A stretch of 64,000 nucleotides of DNA from Corynebacterium argentoratense DSM 44202 (lineage in GTDB: Bacteria > Actinomycetota > Actinomycetes > Mycobacteriales > Mycobacteriaceae), in assembly GCF_000590555.1 (NCBI RefSeq), contig NC_022198.1:1566583-1630582 (forward strand), given 5' to 3'. The translations under genes and the position numbers were made by a program. Numbering within the stretch: the stretch's first letter is position 1; each line of letters opens with the position of its first letter. Of the stretch, positions 1 to 8,944 are shown piece after piece. Under the pieces are notes generated by a model. The model saw nothing but the letters and a program-made list of their open reading frames with translations, did no database searches and was not told the DNA's origin.

Positions 1-436
1 GTCCAGGCAACAACCGCACAGCAGCAGGGCCCTCATGGTGCATGAACCCCCGCACCACACCCGGAATGACAACCTGCTCCCCCACTACCTCAGCCGCCCG
101 AATCGCCGACTCCACACTGTTATGAGTCACGACAATCGGGATATCCCCACCGAAACCATCAAACTCCCCCTCAAAAGAAAAGGCCTTCGTCGCAATCAAC
201 ACCACATCCGGCCGGGCAGCCAACACCTGCTCAAGAGGGCCCGCATCCGCGGAAAAACGCAGAGACTCATCCTGCCCAGAACGCGCATCCACAAACTCCG
301 CCTGGCCAGAACGAAGATGTTCCAAAGTTTCACCCCGAGCAACAAACGTCACCCGAACCCCCGCCCGAACCAAAGGAGCAGCAAAACTCACTCCGACCGC
401 CCCGGCGCCAACAATGCATACGTGAAGATCAGTCAT
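1..436 (-). CDS. Ketopantoate reductase-like protein (PanE/ApbA family), 3' end outside window
   Basis: Reading from an ATG at 434-436 toward the left edge gives 145 residues with no stop. The protein opens with a Rossmann NAD(P)-binding motif (VCIVGAGAVG) followed by the ApbA/PanE pattern: VLIATKAF at about residue 77 and a THNSVES stretch near 100. PanE reduces 2-ketopantoate to pantoate in the cytoplasm for coenzyme A synthesis; this family also holds many oxidoreductases of unknown substrate, so the substrate is not certain. Its start overlaps the stop of the MFS remnant upstream by 8 bases, so the two were once co-transcribed. The loss of that gene's 5' part probably took the promoter with it. 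Confidence 0.75.
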   Translation of the reverse strand, partial: MTDLHVCIVGAGAVGVSFAAPLVRAGVRVTFVARGETLEHLRSGQAEFVDARSGQDESLRFSADAGPLEQVLAARPDVVLIATKAFSFEGEFDGFGGDIPIVVTHNSVESAIRAAEVVGEQVVIPGVVRGFMHHEGPAAVRLLPG

Positions 437-590
437 GCCTCGACACTACCGAAACAAACACGGCGGTGACCACGGCCACACAAGCACCGAAGCCAAGCAT
501 CTGCGGATAACTAAGCACCCCACCCAAACGCGTCAACAACGCAGGAAACACCATCCCCACCGCAGCACCCGCCAAAAAACGAACTAGCCA
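429..590 (-). pseudogene. C-terminal remnant of an MFS-type membrane transporter
   Basis: An open frame ending in TGA at 429-431 encodes about 52 hydrophobic residues (AGAAVGMVFPALLTRLGG, then a second membrane segment ending VVSRHD). This looks like the last two membrane helices of a 12-helix carrier; the assignment to MFS is by pattern only. The frame has no start and loses its transporter character near 583, exactly where a siderophore ATPase fragment begins on the other strand. I read this as the surviving 3' end of a gene cut by a deletion. Confidence 0.5.
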
Positions 591-829
591 AAGTCGTCTC
601 CATCCTGCGGCAAGAAAACCACTTCGTCACCCGCCTCACCGTCGCCGTCCTCCACGACATCAACTTCGCCGCCGCCTACGCCGACCACATCTGCGCCATG
701 AACAACGGCCAGGTCACCGTCTTCGGCACAACCCGCGACGTCATGAATGATGAAACCCTCAGCCACGTATTCCACACCCCCGTTTCGGTGTTTGATCACA
801 GCGGCCGACTACTCGCCAGCTATTTTTAA
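581..829 (+). pseudogene. C-terminal remnant of a siderophore/hemin ABC ATPase (FecE-like)
   Basis: The frame from 581 to the TAA at 829 gives 82 residues that match the tail of iron-siderophore ATPases: the H-loop region VLHDINFAAAYADHI, then MNNGQVTVFGT and HTPVSVF. The Walker A, signature and Walker B motifs, about 180 residues, are missing and there is no start codon of its own. The ATPase cannot work. It sits only a few bases before the next ABC gene but belongs to a different ABC family (FecCD partners rather than Dpp/Nik). Confidence 0.7.
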
Positions 830-832
830 TCC

Positions 833-1390
833 ATGATTGTCCTCGACGACGTCGCGGTCAGCTACGGCGCCCAGCGCGTGCTCACCGTCCAACACCTGAG
901 CATCGCGCGCGGGCAACGCGTCGCCGTCATGGGGCCGTCCGGTTCCGGAAAATCCACCCTTGCAGCCCTCATCGGAGGCTTCCTCCCCGACGCCGCCCGC
1001 GTCGAAGCGACACGCATACACGTCGACGGACGAGTCGGATTTGTCTCCCAAGACGCCTTCGGGGCACTCAACCCACTCATGCGCGTCGACAAACAAATCG
1101 CACTCATCGGCGACCCACACACCCTCGGCGACGTAGGCCTCGACCCCACACTCTGGCACCGCTACCCCCTCGAACTCTCCGGCGGACAACGCCAACGCGC
1201 AGCCATCGCCTTCGCCCTCGCCACCAACCCCGACATCCTCATCGCCGACGAAATCACCTCCGCCCTCGACCCCATCGCCATCGTCGACATCATCAACTGC
1301 CTGCGCAACATCGACAAAACCCTACTGTTCCTCACCCACCACCAGGGCGCCGCCAACGCGCTATGCGACACACACCTCCAACTCCCATGA
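833..1390 (+). CDS. ABC transporter ATPase, nickel/peptide (NikD/DppD) type
   Basis: This 185-residue cytoplasmic ATPase would power import by the fused permease encoded downstream. It shows Walker A GPSGSGKST (34-42), the signature LSGGQRQ (115-121), Walker B ILIADE (135-140) and an HH pair at 169-170. At 185 residues it is much shorter than DppD/NikD (about 250-330): the C-terminal extension, including the oligopeptide-type tail with its cysteines, is absent. The ATG at 833 follows the upstream stop closely; no strong ribosome site is visible. Its stop overlaps the next start as ATGA (1387-1390), which implies translational coupling. The substrate (peptide, nickel or metal-metallophore complex) cannot be told from sequence. 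Confidence 0.8.
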   Translation: MIVLDDVAVSYGAQRVLTVQHLSIARGQRVAVMGPSGSGKSTLAALIGGFLPDAARVEATRIHVDGRVGFVSQDAFGALNPLMRVDKQIALIGDPHTLGDVGLDPTLWHRYPLELSGGQRQRAAIAFALATNPDILIADEITSALDPIAIVDIINCLRNIDKTLLFLTHHQGAANALCDTHLQLP

Positions 1391-2049
1391 ACAATCCACT
1401 CGTACAACTCAACTGCGTCAGCTACCGCAACATCATCCACGACGCCACCCTCGACATCCACCCCGGCGACCGCCTCGGCATCATCGGCCCCTCCGGCTCC
1501 GGCAAAACCACCCTCATGCGGCTCATGATGGGCGCCCTCACCCCCACCACCGGCACCGTATGTTCCCGCGGCAGATTCAGCTACATCCCCCAAGACATCG
1601 ACGCCAGCCTCAACCCCCACCTGAGCGTCCGCGACGTCATCATCGAACCCGCACGCATCAACCGCATCGAACCGCCATCCGTCGACAACCTGCTCCGCAC
1701 CCTCGACCTCGACCCAGCCCTCGCCGACCGCAGCCCCCGCGAACTATCCGGCGGCCAACGCCAACGCGTCGCCATCGCCCGCACCCTCATCACCAACCCA
1801 GACATCATCTACGCCGACGAAGCCCTCAGCGCCCTCGACGCCCACACCAAGCACCTCGCCCTCGACACCTTTACCAACACCACCCTCGTGCTAGTCACCC
1901 ACGACCTGTCCGCCATCAACACGCTCTGCAACCGCTGGATCGTCATGGACCAAGGACACATCGCCCAACAATCAACCGGGCCCTTAACTGATGACGCCGC
2001 GGCCGCCGAACTCATCCACGCAGCCCGCACGCTCGGAGAATTCCCCTGA
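1387..2049 (+). CDS. ABC transporter ATPase, nickel/peptide (NikE/DppF) type
   Basis: The second ATPase of the operon, 220 residues from the ATG at 1387, which overlaps the previous stop by four bases; an in-frame ATG at 1363 lies inside the upstream gene and is less likely. Walker A GPSGSGKTT is at 34-42, the signature LSGGQRQ at 120-126, Walker B IIYADE at 140-145 and the H-loop THD near 171. It ends after a typical switch region and lacks the longer DppF tail. With its partner it would form the ATP-hydrolysing heterodimer under the permease. Its stop shares one base with the MFS start (2049), so the operon continues without a gap. Confidence 0.85.
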   Translation: MNNPLVQLNCVSYRNIIHDATLDIHPGDRLGIIGPSGSGKTTLMRLMMGALTPTTGTVCSRGRFSYIPQDIDASLNPHLSVRDVIIEPARINRIEPPSVDNLLRTLDLDPALADRSPRELSGGQRQRVAIARTLITNPDIIYADEALSALDAHTKHLALDTFTNTTLVLVTHDLSAINTLCNRWIVMDQGHIAQQSTGPLTDDAAAAELIHAARTLGEFP

Positions 2050-3218
2050 TGCGCAGCCTGCCCGCAGCCACCCAACTGCTGCTCGTCACACAAATGCTGT
2101 TCAACGTCGGCTTCTACCTCGTCGTGCCCTTCCTCGCGAACTACATGACCGAGTCCCTGGCCGCCACCGGAGCCATCGTCGGTATCGTCCTCGGCCTGCG
2201 CACCTTCAGCCAACAAGGACTGTTCTTCATCGGCGGAGGCCTCACCGACCGCTTCGGTGTCAAGCCCGTCCTACTCACCGGCATAGCCATCCGCGTCATC
2301 GGATTCATCGCAGCCGGTCTATCCCACAACATTGAGATGCTCACCCTCTCCGTGGTGCTCATCGGCTTCGCCGCCGCACTGTTTTCCCCCGCGGCCGAAT
2401 CAGCCTTCGCCGAAATCGGCCGCTGCATCGAAGAACACGGCGGCATGACACGCTCCGAACTTTTCGCCCTCGACGCTTTCTTCTCCAGAATCGGCGCACT
2501 CACCGGCCCCCTCCTCGGCGCCGTAGTCATCAACCAAGGATTCAACATCGCCTGCTTCATAGCAGCCGGAATCTTCGCCTTCCTCTTCTTCTCTCACCTC
2601 CTCGTCATCCCCTCGGTACGCACCCAGCGACAACAAACCCTCGGATTCGGCACCGTCTTACGCAATCGCACATTCCTCTGGTTCGCCCTCGCCTACTCAA
2701 CAGGGCTCGTCGCCTACAACCAGCAATACCTCGCCCTACCCGCCGAACTCCACCGAGCCACCGGCAGCGCAGACGCCCTCGGGTGGATGTTCGTCTACTC
2801 CAGCATCCTGGTCCTCGCCCTCCAAATACCCATCGCACGACTCGGCAGACGCCTCGGGCACCGCACCGCCATCACCACAGGATTCGCCCTACAAGCACTC
2901 GGATTCGCCACCCTCGCCGCCTGGCACACGGGGTCATACCTCCCCGCGCTCACCATGCTTACCCTCCTACACACCGGACAAATGCTCGCCATCCCCCTCG
3001 CCCGAGACATCGTCGGAAAACTCGCCGGCGAACAACAACTCGGCGCCTACTACGGCTTCCTCAACTCCTTCGGCGGCGGCGCAGTACTCATCGGTTCCGC
3101 CGTCGTCGGATACCTCCTGGACTACCCCGCGGCTTACTTGCCGTGGTTATTCCTCGCCGCCACATTAGGGTGCTCCGCCATCGCTTTAGCTAAAATCACT
3201 GCAAACAACCAACCATAG
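2049..3218 (+). CDS. MFS transporter inside the ABC importer operon
   Basis: A 389-residue membrane protein with about twelve hydrophobic segments and the MFS loop signature between helices 2 and 3 (GGGLTDRFGVKP, about residues 58-69), so it is most likely a drug:H+ antiporter-type (DHA1) carrier. Its start shares a base with the preceding ATPase stop, so it is co-translated with the importer genes. An MFS exporter in one operon with a Nik/Opp-type importer is the arrangement of the staphylopine (cnt) and related opine-metallophore systems, where the MFS protein secretes the metallophore and the ABC system brings back the metal complex. That parallel is inference: no nicotianamine-synthase-like or opine dehydrogenase gene is present in the window. 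Confidence 0.85.
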   Translation: MRSLPAATQLLLVTQMLFNVGFYLVVPFLANYMTESLAATGAIVGIVLGLRTFSQQGLFFIGGGLTDRFGVKPVLLTGIAIRVIGFIAAGLSHNIEMLTLSVVLIGFAAALFSPAAESAFAEIGRCIEEHGGMTRSELFALDAFFSRIGALTGPLLGAVVINQGFNIACFIAAGIFAFLFFSHLLVIPSVRTQRQQTLGFGTVLRNRTFLWFALAYSTGLVAYNQQYLALPAELHRATGSADALGWMFVYSSILVLALQIPIARLGRRLGHRTAITTGFALQALGFATLAAWHTGSYLPALTMLTLLHTGQMLAIPLARDIVGKLAGEQQLGAYYGFLNSFGGGAVLIGSAVVGYLLDYPAAYLPWLFLAATLGCSAIALAKITANNQP

Positions 3219-3229
3219 AAAGAACAACA

Positions 3230-4675
3230 ATGACCAAACGCGCCCTGGCAGCACTCGCGCTCCTCCTCACCGCCTGCACCAGCACCCCCACCGACAACAA
3301 CACCCTCGCCATCGCCCTCCCCTTCGAACCCGTCGCATCCCTCTCCCCCTTCTCCGACGATGCACTCATGACCACCCGCATCGGCGTCGGCGAAACCCTC
3401 GTCGGCCTCGACGACAACGGCGTCGCACAACCCTGGCTCGCGCAATCCTTCACCCGCCCCGACGACTCCACCGTGGTATTCACCCTCCGCGACGACGCCA
3501 CCTTCCACGACGGCACCCCCGTCAACGCTGAAGCCGTCGTCCGCTCCCTACAAGCCGCATGGGACGCGGCGTCACGACCCAAAGGCCTCGGCAAAACCCC
3601 CCTCAGCTTCGAAGCCATCGACGAACACACCGTCAAAGTAACCAGCGAAAAACCCGACCCCATCCTGCCGCAACGCTTCGCTGACTCCGGCACCATCATC
3701 CTCTCCCAAGCCGCCTACAAAGACCCCGCCAATCCCACCATCGTCGGCACCGCCACCGGCCCCTACGTCCTCGACAGCGTCACCACCACCGAAGCCACCA
3801 CCCACAAAAACAAAAAATACTGGGACGGCACCCCCAAACTCGACACCCTCACCGTCGACTTCATCCCCGACGGTCCCGCCCGCACCAACGCCATCCGCGC
3901 CGGCGAAGTAGCAATGGCACAAGCCGTCCCCATCGCCCAACTGTCCTCCCTCGGCGACGCCGAACTGCAATCAACTCCCCTTCCTCGCGGCGTCTACCTA
4001 CACCTCAACAGCGCACGCGGTCCCTTCGCCGACCCCAAACTCCGCGCAGCCGCAGCCAAAGCCGTCAACCCCGACGACATCGTCACCACCATCTACGAAA
4101 ACCACGCAGGCAAAGCCGACGGCTCCATCTTCTCCACCGAAGCCAACTGGGCAGTTAAATCCGCCAACACCACCACCGACGCCGCCGACCCCAACGGCAC
4201 CACCATCCGCCTCGCCACCTGGACCGAACGCCCCGAACTCGGCGAAGTAGCATCCGTCATCGCAGAACAACTCCGCGCCGCAGGCTTCAACGTCGACATC
4301 ACCGTCACCGACTACAACTCCCTCGAAAAAGCCCTCCTCGACGGAGAATTCGACGCCGTCATCGGCTCCCGCAACTACCAACTCGGCGCCGCAGACCCCG
4401 TCAGCTTCCTCGCCTCCGACTACAGCTGCGACGGCTCCTACAACCTCTCCCGCTTCTGCGACGCAACCATCGACGCAGCCATCGACAAAGCAAGCTCCAT
4501 CTCCGACATCGAGCAACGCTTCGAAGAAGCCGCACGCATCGGTGCAGACATCGTCGCAGCCAACGCCGTCATCCCCCTGGCACACGAATACTCCATCAAC
4601 GCTGTCAATCACGTCAACGACCTCAGCAAAGATCCCTTCGAACGCCGCCTGATCACCGTCGACACCCACCGCTAA
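3230..4675 (+). CDS. Substrate-binding lipoprotein, peptide/nickel family (SBP_bac_5)
   Basis: A 481-residue extracytoplasmic binding protein. The N-terminus is a short lipoprotein signal with lipobox LLTAC, so Cys16 would be lipidated and anchored in the membrane. The mature part has the family landmarks: an ETLVGLDDNG region near 60, LAQSFTRPDDSTVVFTLRDD near 75-95, FHDGTPVNAE near 97 and the YWDGTPKLDTL segment near 198. A ribosome site (AGAAAG) precedes the ATG at 3230. It would deliver substrate to the fused permease, whose start overlaps its stop (TAATG at 4673-4677). Length and motifs are normal for DppA/NikA/OppA; the ligand is unknown. Confidence 0.88.
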   Translation: MTKRALAALALLLTACTSTPTDNNTLAIALPFEPVASLSPFSDDALMTTRIGVGETLVGLDDNGVAQPWLAQSFTRPDDSTVVFTLRDDATFHDGTPVNAEAVVRSLQAAWDAASRPKGLGKTPLSFEAIDEHTVKVTSEKPDPILPQRFADSGTIILSQAAYKDPANPTIVGTATGPYVLDSVTTTEATTHKNKKYWDGTPKLDTLTVDFIPDGPARTNAIRAGEVAMAQAVPIAQLSSLGDAELQSTPLPRGVYLHLNSARGPFADPKLRAAAAKAVNPDDIVTTIYENHAGKADGSIFSTEANWAVKSANTTTDAADPNGTTIRLATWTERPELGEVASVIAEQLRAAGFNVDITVTDYNSLEKALLDGEFDAVIGSRNYQLGAADPVSFLASDYSCDGSYNLSRFCDATIDAAIDKASSISDIEQRFEEAARIGADIVAANAVIPLAHEYSINAVNHVNDLSKDPFERRLITVDTHR

Positions 4676-6342
4676 TGAAGAAGGCCCTCACCGCGGCGGT
4701 ACTGCTGCTGATCACAAGTATCATCACAGCACTACTGCCGTGGATCGCCGACCGCGACCCCGCCATGGCGGTGTTCCGCGCACGCGAAGCCGAACGCGCC
4801 CCCGACCCGGACGTCCTCGACAACCTACGCACCACCCTCGACCTGCCGACCACCCCCTGGCAGTCGATCAGCGCAACACTGAGCGGCAACTTCGGCACCT
4901 CCTGGATCAACCCCACTCGCAGCGCCACATCCATTGCATGGTCGGGCCTAGGCACCTCCGTAACCCTCGCGGCGTCATCAACAATATTGGCCACCGCATT
5001 GGCGTTCGCCCTTGCTTGGCCACGGATCCGCAGCGTCACAACTGGGCGCCCTTCGCGCGCATCCGACATCACAGCCATGGCGGTGCTGGGCTCCATCCCC
5101 GAATTTGTGCTGACAGTCGTGCTGCTGGTGACCTTCGCCCTCCGCCTACGCATCGCCCCTGTTAGCGGCGTGTCCTGGCTACCGATCCTCGCCCTAGCGC
5201 TGCCGTCTGCCGGCTTGCTGGGGCGCGTCCTGCTGATCACCATCGACAACATCGGGCAAGAAGAATGGGTGCGTTCCTGGCGCATCAACGGTGTGACGCC
5301 GCGTCACATCACCACCGCACTCGCCACCCGCACTCTCGGCACCCTGGCGCCGCTGATCGTCCTCTTTTTCGCCGGCACCATCGCCTCGACAGTGTTCGTC
5401 GAATCGATCTTCAACATCCCCGGTTTCGGCCGCACAGCACTCAACGCCGCCGTCGACCAAGACCTACCCGTGCTTCAGGTAGTGGTACTCACCGCAGTAG
5501 GTATTGGTATTGCCTCCGGCGCCGTTGCTGCACTGCTGCGCTACGTGATCCTTCGCCCACTGCGCGGCGCAGGCTTCGGCAGCAGCCTCGGGCGCGACAA
5601 ACCCAAAGGTCTCGTACCTTTTATCCTCACAATGACGCCGCTAGTGTTACTGCTCGCAGGCCTACGCACCGAAGTGCACATTGCGCCCACCGACCGCCTA
5701 CTCGCGCCCAGCGCAGCCCACTGGCTCGGCACCGACCAACTAGGCCGCGACCTATTAGCCCGCCTGGCACACGGGGCGATCTACACCATCGGCACAGCCA
5801 CAGCAGTAACCTTCGTGTGCGCCATCGTCGGCCTCGTGCTTGGTCTGACCGGCAGATGGGCGGCACAAGTCGGCGACACCCTCAACGCCCTACCTGCCGT
5901 GCTCATTGGACTGGTGTTGGCTGGCGTATTCGGTGGTTCCTTGTGGACCGCAGCCGGCGCTGTCGTACTAGTCGGATGGATCCCCCTTGCCGCACATGCA
6001 GCATCCGTGGCGGCCGAAGCACGCAACACCGGGTACTACCAGTGGGCAGCTTTGAGCGGGGCGGGACTGGGCCGCCTCGTTCGCGTACACCTACTGCCCA
6101 CTGTGGTGCCTGCGGTGGCGCGTCATGCGGCCAGCAGGATCGCACACAATGCGCTTGCTCTCGCCGGCCTCGGCTTTTTGGGCTTGGGTGCGCCCCATGA
6201 TTCCCCCGAGTGGGGCGTAGTGTTGTCGGAGTCGATCCGCTATGCGGAGAGAGCCCCCTGGATGATGGCAGCCCCCACCCTGCTGCTGATTTTGTTGGGG
6301 GTGGCGGCGGCACTGGCCACCGACACCCGCCTCAAACGCTAG
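4675..6342 (+). CDS. ABC permease, DppB-DppC fusion
   Basis: This 555-residue inner-membrane protein joins the two permeases that are normally separate. The N-terminal half is DppB-like, with a GNFGTSW region near 80, the EAA loop WRINGVTPRHI near 205 and NIPGFGR near 250. The C-terminal half is DppC-like, with TDQLGRDLLARLAHG near 350 and a second EAA loop plus GLGFLGLGAPHDSPEWG near 500. About ten to eleven membrane helices are expected. The fusion would give a one-chain translocation path served by the two ATPases upstream. It is the last gene of the operon. The shortened ATPases together with this fusion suggest one compact, specialised subfamily. Confidence 0.87.
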   Translation: MKKALTAAVLLLITSIITALLPWIADRDPAMAVFRAREAERAPDPDVLDNLRTTLDLPTTPWQSISATLSGNFGTSWINPTRSATSIAWSGLGTSVTLAASSTILATALAFALAWPRIRSVTTGRPSRASDITAMAVLGSIPEFVLTVVLLVTFALRLRIAPVSGVSWLPILALALPSAGLLGRVLLITIDNIGQEEWVRSWRINGVTPRHITTALATRTLGTLAPLIVLFFAGTIASTVFVESIFNIPGFGRTALNAAVDQDLPVLQVVVLTAVGIGIASGAVAALLRYVILRPLRGAGFGSSLGRDKPKGLVPFILTMTPLVLLLAGLRTEVHIAPTDRLLAPSAAHWLGTDQLGRDLLARLAHGAIYTIGTATAVTFVCAIVGLVLGLTGRWAAQVGDTLNALPAVLIGLVLAGVFGGSLWTAAGAVVLVGWIPLAAHAASVAAEARNTGYYQWAALSGAGLGRLVRVHLLPTVVPAVARHAASRIAHNALALAGLGFLGLGAPHDSPEWGVVLSESIRYAERAPWMMAAPTLLLILLGVAAALATDTRLKR

Positions 6343-6344
6343 GA

Positions 6345-6593
6345 AGAAAACGAGCTGCCAAACCCGCCGGCGCATCAACCGCGTCCACACCGTCTACGAC
6401 CGAGGCGAAACCAAACAACGCATCCGCACCCACCTCGACGAGCAACTCAACGCCATCAGTGCCAAGCCCACCACATCATCCGGTGGGAGCATGGTGGGAC
6501 ACCAACCTAGACAATCTAGCGTTGCTGTGCCCCGCCCACCATGCGCGCGTCACGCACAACAATAACGTTGCGCGTGCCCCCAATAAAGTGTGA
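6345..6593 (+). pseudogene. Remnant of a DUF222/HNH endonuclease-like (13E12-type) gene
   Basis: Two frames together look like the end of a DUF222-HNH protein. The first runs RRRINRVHTVYDRGETKQR to about 6460. The zinc-finger/HNH part needs frame changes: AHHIIRWEHGG lies in one frame (about 6462-6494), and NLDNLALLCPAHHARVTH follows in another (about 6505-6560), ending in TGA at 6591-6593. A missing base near 6495 breaks the HNH core. There is no start codon or N-terminal half. This family is often multicopy and decays easily. The stretch between the permease and ndk holds nothing else that I can see. Confidence 0.5.
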
Positions 6594-6656
6594 GTGTCCC
6601 AAGGACAACCCCAGCCAAACAATCACCCGGCCGCACGGCGCGAGTAAGTCCCCTTG

Positions 6657-7067
6657 CTACAGGTTGGGGAACCAGATGCCGATCTCGCGCTCTGCGGACT
6701 CCGGGGAATCGGAGCCGTGGACGACGTTTTCAGCAACCTCGAGAGCGAAGTCGCCACGGATGGTGCCAGGTGTGGCCTTGGCGACCGGATCGGTGCCGCC
6801 AGCAAGCTGACGCCAAGCCTCGATGGCGCGGGGGCCTTCGACGACGCCTGCAACCAGCGGAGCGGAGGTGATGAAGTCAACGAGCTCGCCGAAGAAGGGT
6901 TTGTCTTCGTGCTCTGCGTAGTGAGCCTTTGCGGTTGCTTCGTCAGCGACGCGCAGGTCCATTGCGGTGAGCTTCAGGCCTTTGCGTTCGATGCGGGCGA
7001 TGATCTCCCCCACCAGTCCACGTGCAACACCGTCGGGCTTGATCAAAATCAGAGTACGTTCAGTCAT
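6657..7067 (-). CDS. ndk: Nucleoside diphosphate kinase
   Basis: Ndk moves the gamma-phosphate of ATP to other NDPs through a phosphohistidine, balancing cytoplasmic NTP pools. The 136-residue protein is of normal length and starts [18 protein letters not shown]; the active-site histidine is in NVVHGSDS near residue 117. I take the ATG at 7065-7067; an in-frame GTG two codons upstream would add two residues. It lies last in a minus-strand run valS-folC-DUF4233-ndk, the usual order in corynebacteria, and is separated from the DUF4233 gene by only about 18 bases. Confidence 0.96.
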   Translation of the reverse strand: MTERTLILIKPDGVARGLVGEIIARIERKGLKLTAMDLRVADEATAKAHYAEHEDKPFFGELVDFITSAPLVAGVVEGPRAIEAWRQLAGGTDPVAKATPGTIRGDFALEVAENVVHGSDSPESAEREIGIWFPNL

Positions 7068-7085
7068 GACCACAATCCTACAGCC

Positions 7086-7493
7086 TTAGGTGTGTTGGGT
7101 TGTGAGCAGGCCGCGTTTCATCCGTTCCAGAAGGTTCTTGCGCAGTACCAGGATGTACATCCACACGGCGATGAAGATGAGCGCCATAATCACCATGGAG
7201 TAGTGAACGAACAATCCCCCGCCGACCGCGATGACGTTGAGCATAAGGTTGATGCTCAACGCACCGGGGCGTTTTTGCATGAAGGCCCAGAGGAACATGG
7301 CCACGCCTACTGCGGTGACGAATACCCAGTTGAAGGTGGTCCAGTGGGCTCCGCCGTCGACCTTGGCGATGACGGTCAGCACAAGCAACATGGAGATGGA
7401 TTCCATGACGAGTGTTCCAGCCATGACGCCGCGCAGGCCTTTCATGGGATCTTTGGCTGGGGCGTGTCCGGGTCCTAGGGGTCCTACGCTCAT
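7086..7493 (-). CDS. DUF4233 family small membrane protein
   Basis: A 135-residue protein with four predicted membrane helices (LRGVMAGTLVMESISMLLVL near 20; WVFVTAVGVAMFLWAFM near 58; LMLNVIAVGGGLFVHY near 83; a last one ending IAVWMYILVL near 115). DUF4233 proteins sit directly after folC in actinobacteria and have no established function. The start overlaps the folC stop by four bases (ATGA), so translation is coupled. Nothing visible in the sequence suggests a catalytic site. Confidence 0.85.
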   Translation of the reverse strand: MSVGPLGPGHAPAKDPMKGLRGVMAGTLVMESISMLLVLTVIAKVDGGAHWTTFNWVFVTAVGVAMFLWAFMQKRPGALSINLMLNVIAVGGGLFVHYSMVIMALIFIAVWMYILVLRKNLLERMKRGLLTTQHT

Positions 7494-8944
7494 GCGGGTT
7501 CCTTTCCAAACAGGGTGCGGGCTTCGCCTGCGGTCACGACTGATCCAGTGATGATCACGCCGGATCCGGAGACCTGTTCGCCTTCTTCGGCTAGGTCGAC
7601 TGCCAAGGCGATTGCGTTGGGTAGTGCGTCAGCAACATGGACGCGCTCGTCACCGAAGATTTCTACCGCGTATTCGGCTAAACCTTCTGCTTCTAGTGCT
7701 CGAGGTGAGTGGGTTTGGGTGCAGATGACCTCGTCGAAGACTGGCTCGAGTGCTGTGAGGATGCCACGGGCGTCTTTGTCACCGAGCACGCCGACAACGC
7801 CGATGAGGCGGCGGAAGGAAAAGTCCCTGCCGATGGCTTTGGCGAGTGCCTGTGCGCCGTGGGGGTTGTGGGTTGCGTCAATAAAGACGGTGGGTGCGGA
7901 ACGGACGCGCTCGAGTCTGCTAGGTGACTGAACCTGGGCGAAACCTTGGCGCACTAGCTCAACATCCAGCGGACGCCCTGCCCCTGCGCCGAAGAAAGCC
8001 TCCACCGCAGCCAACGCACAGGCGGCGTTTGCTGCCTGGTGTTCGCCAGATAGGGGGAGGAAAATGTCGGTGTATTCACCGGCGAGTCCCCGAAGAGTAA
8101 CTTGTTGTCCACCAACAGCGACTCCGGAGGCGACTACGCCGAATTCCTGCCCGTAGCGGGCCACCGCGGCGTCAACACTGACGGCGCGTTCCAAGATCAC
8201 GCGCAGTGCTTCGGGGGTTTGCTCCGCAACAATCGCAACATTATCCGGTGGGGTGAGTAGGTCGTCGCTGTCCCAGCGGGATTTGATAATGCCAGCTTTC
8301 TCCCCCGCGATCTGCTCAATGCTGTCGCCCAAATAGTCGGTGTGGTCCAATCCAACGGGCATCACCACCGCCACGTCAGAGTTGATCACGTTGGTGGCGT
8401 CCCAACGCCCACCCATGCCGACCTCGACCACCGCAACATCGACGGGTGCGTCAGCGAACGCGGCGTAAGCCATGGCGGTGAGCACTTCGAATTTGCTCAT
8501 GGGCACATCGCTGCGCGCATCCACCATCTCTACATAGGGTTGGATTTCGCGCCAGATCCGCACGTAGTCACGGGGGTGGATGGGCCGGCCGTCAATCGCG
8601 ATCCGTTCGGTTGCCAGCTGCAGGTGGGGGCTGGTGGTGCGGCCGGTGCGGCGGGAGAATGCCCGCATGAGGGATTCGATCATCCGCACGGTGGAGGTTT
8701 TGCCGTTGGTGCCGGCCACGTGGATCGCGGGGAAGGAACGCTCGGGGTTGCCCAAGAGGTCCATGAGCAGTTCCATGCGGTCCAGGGTCGGGTCGATCTT
8801 GGTTTCCGGCCAGCGGGTGTCTAGCTCAGCTTCGACCTCGGCGAGGGCCGCGAGATCCGCGGGGGTGATGTCTAGCGGTGCGGGCTGTTCGACTGGCCCT
8901 TCGAGGTTGAGGCTCAGTCCGCCGTCGCGTAGCTCGGGGTCCAC
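7490..8944 (-). CDS. folC: Folylpolyglutamate synthase / dihydrofolate synthase
   Basis: FolC adds L-glutamate to dihydropteroate and to folates in ATP-dependent steps in the cytoplasm. The 484-residue protein is a Mur-ligase-type enzyme: the P-loop HVAGTNGKTSTVRMIESL is near residues 79-96, VVEVGMGGRWDATNV near 175 is the family's metal/ATP region, and the C-terminal domain carries DATHNPHGAQAL near 355. The GTG start (8942-8944) abuts the valS stop with no gap, so it depends on coupling. A later start is possible because the first 25 residues look poorly conserved. Confidence 0.94.
   Translation of the reverse strand: MDPELRDGGLSLNLEGPVEQPAPLDITPADLAALAEVEAELDTRWPETKIDPTLDRMELLMDLLGNPERSFPAIHVAGTNGKTSTVRMIESLMRAFSRRTGRTTSPHLQLATERIAIDGRPIHPRDYVRIWREIQPYVEMVDARSDVPMSKFEVLTAMAYAAFADAPVDVAVVEVGMGGRWDATNVINSDVAVVMPVGLDHTDYLGDSIEQIAGEKAGIIKSRWDSDDLLTPPDNVAIVAEQTPEALRVILERAVSVDAAVARYGQEFGVVASGVAVGGQQVTLRGLAGEYTDIFLPLSGEHQAANAACALAAVEAFFGAGAGRPLDVELVRQGFAQVQSPSRLERVRSAPTVFIDATHNPHGAQALAKAIGRDFSFRRLIGVVGVLGDKDARGILTALEPVFDEVICTQTHSPRALEAEGLAEYAVEIFGDERVHVADALPNAIALAVDLAEEGEQVSGSGVIITGSVVTAGEARTLFGKEPA

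Noticed and set aside
1-436. The reductase-like gene as an opine dehydrogenase (CntM-like) for a metallophore
   Set aside because: The visible motifs (VCIVGAGAVG, VLIATKAF) are those of the PanE/ApbA family; nothing specific to opine dehydrogenases is seen in the part present.
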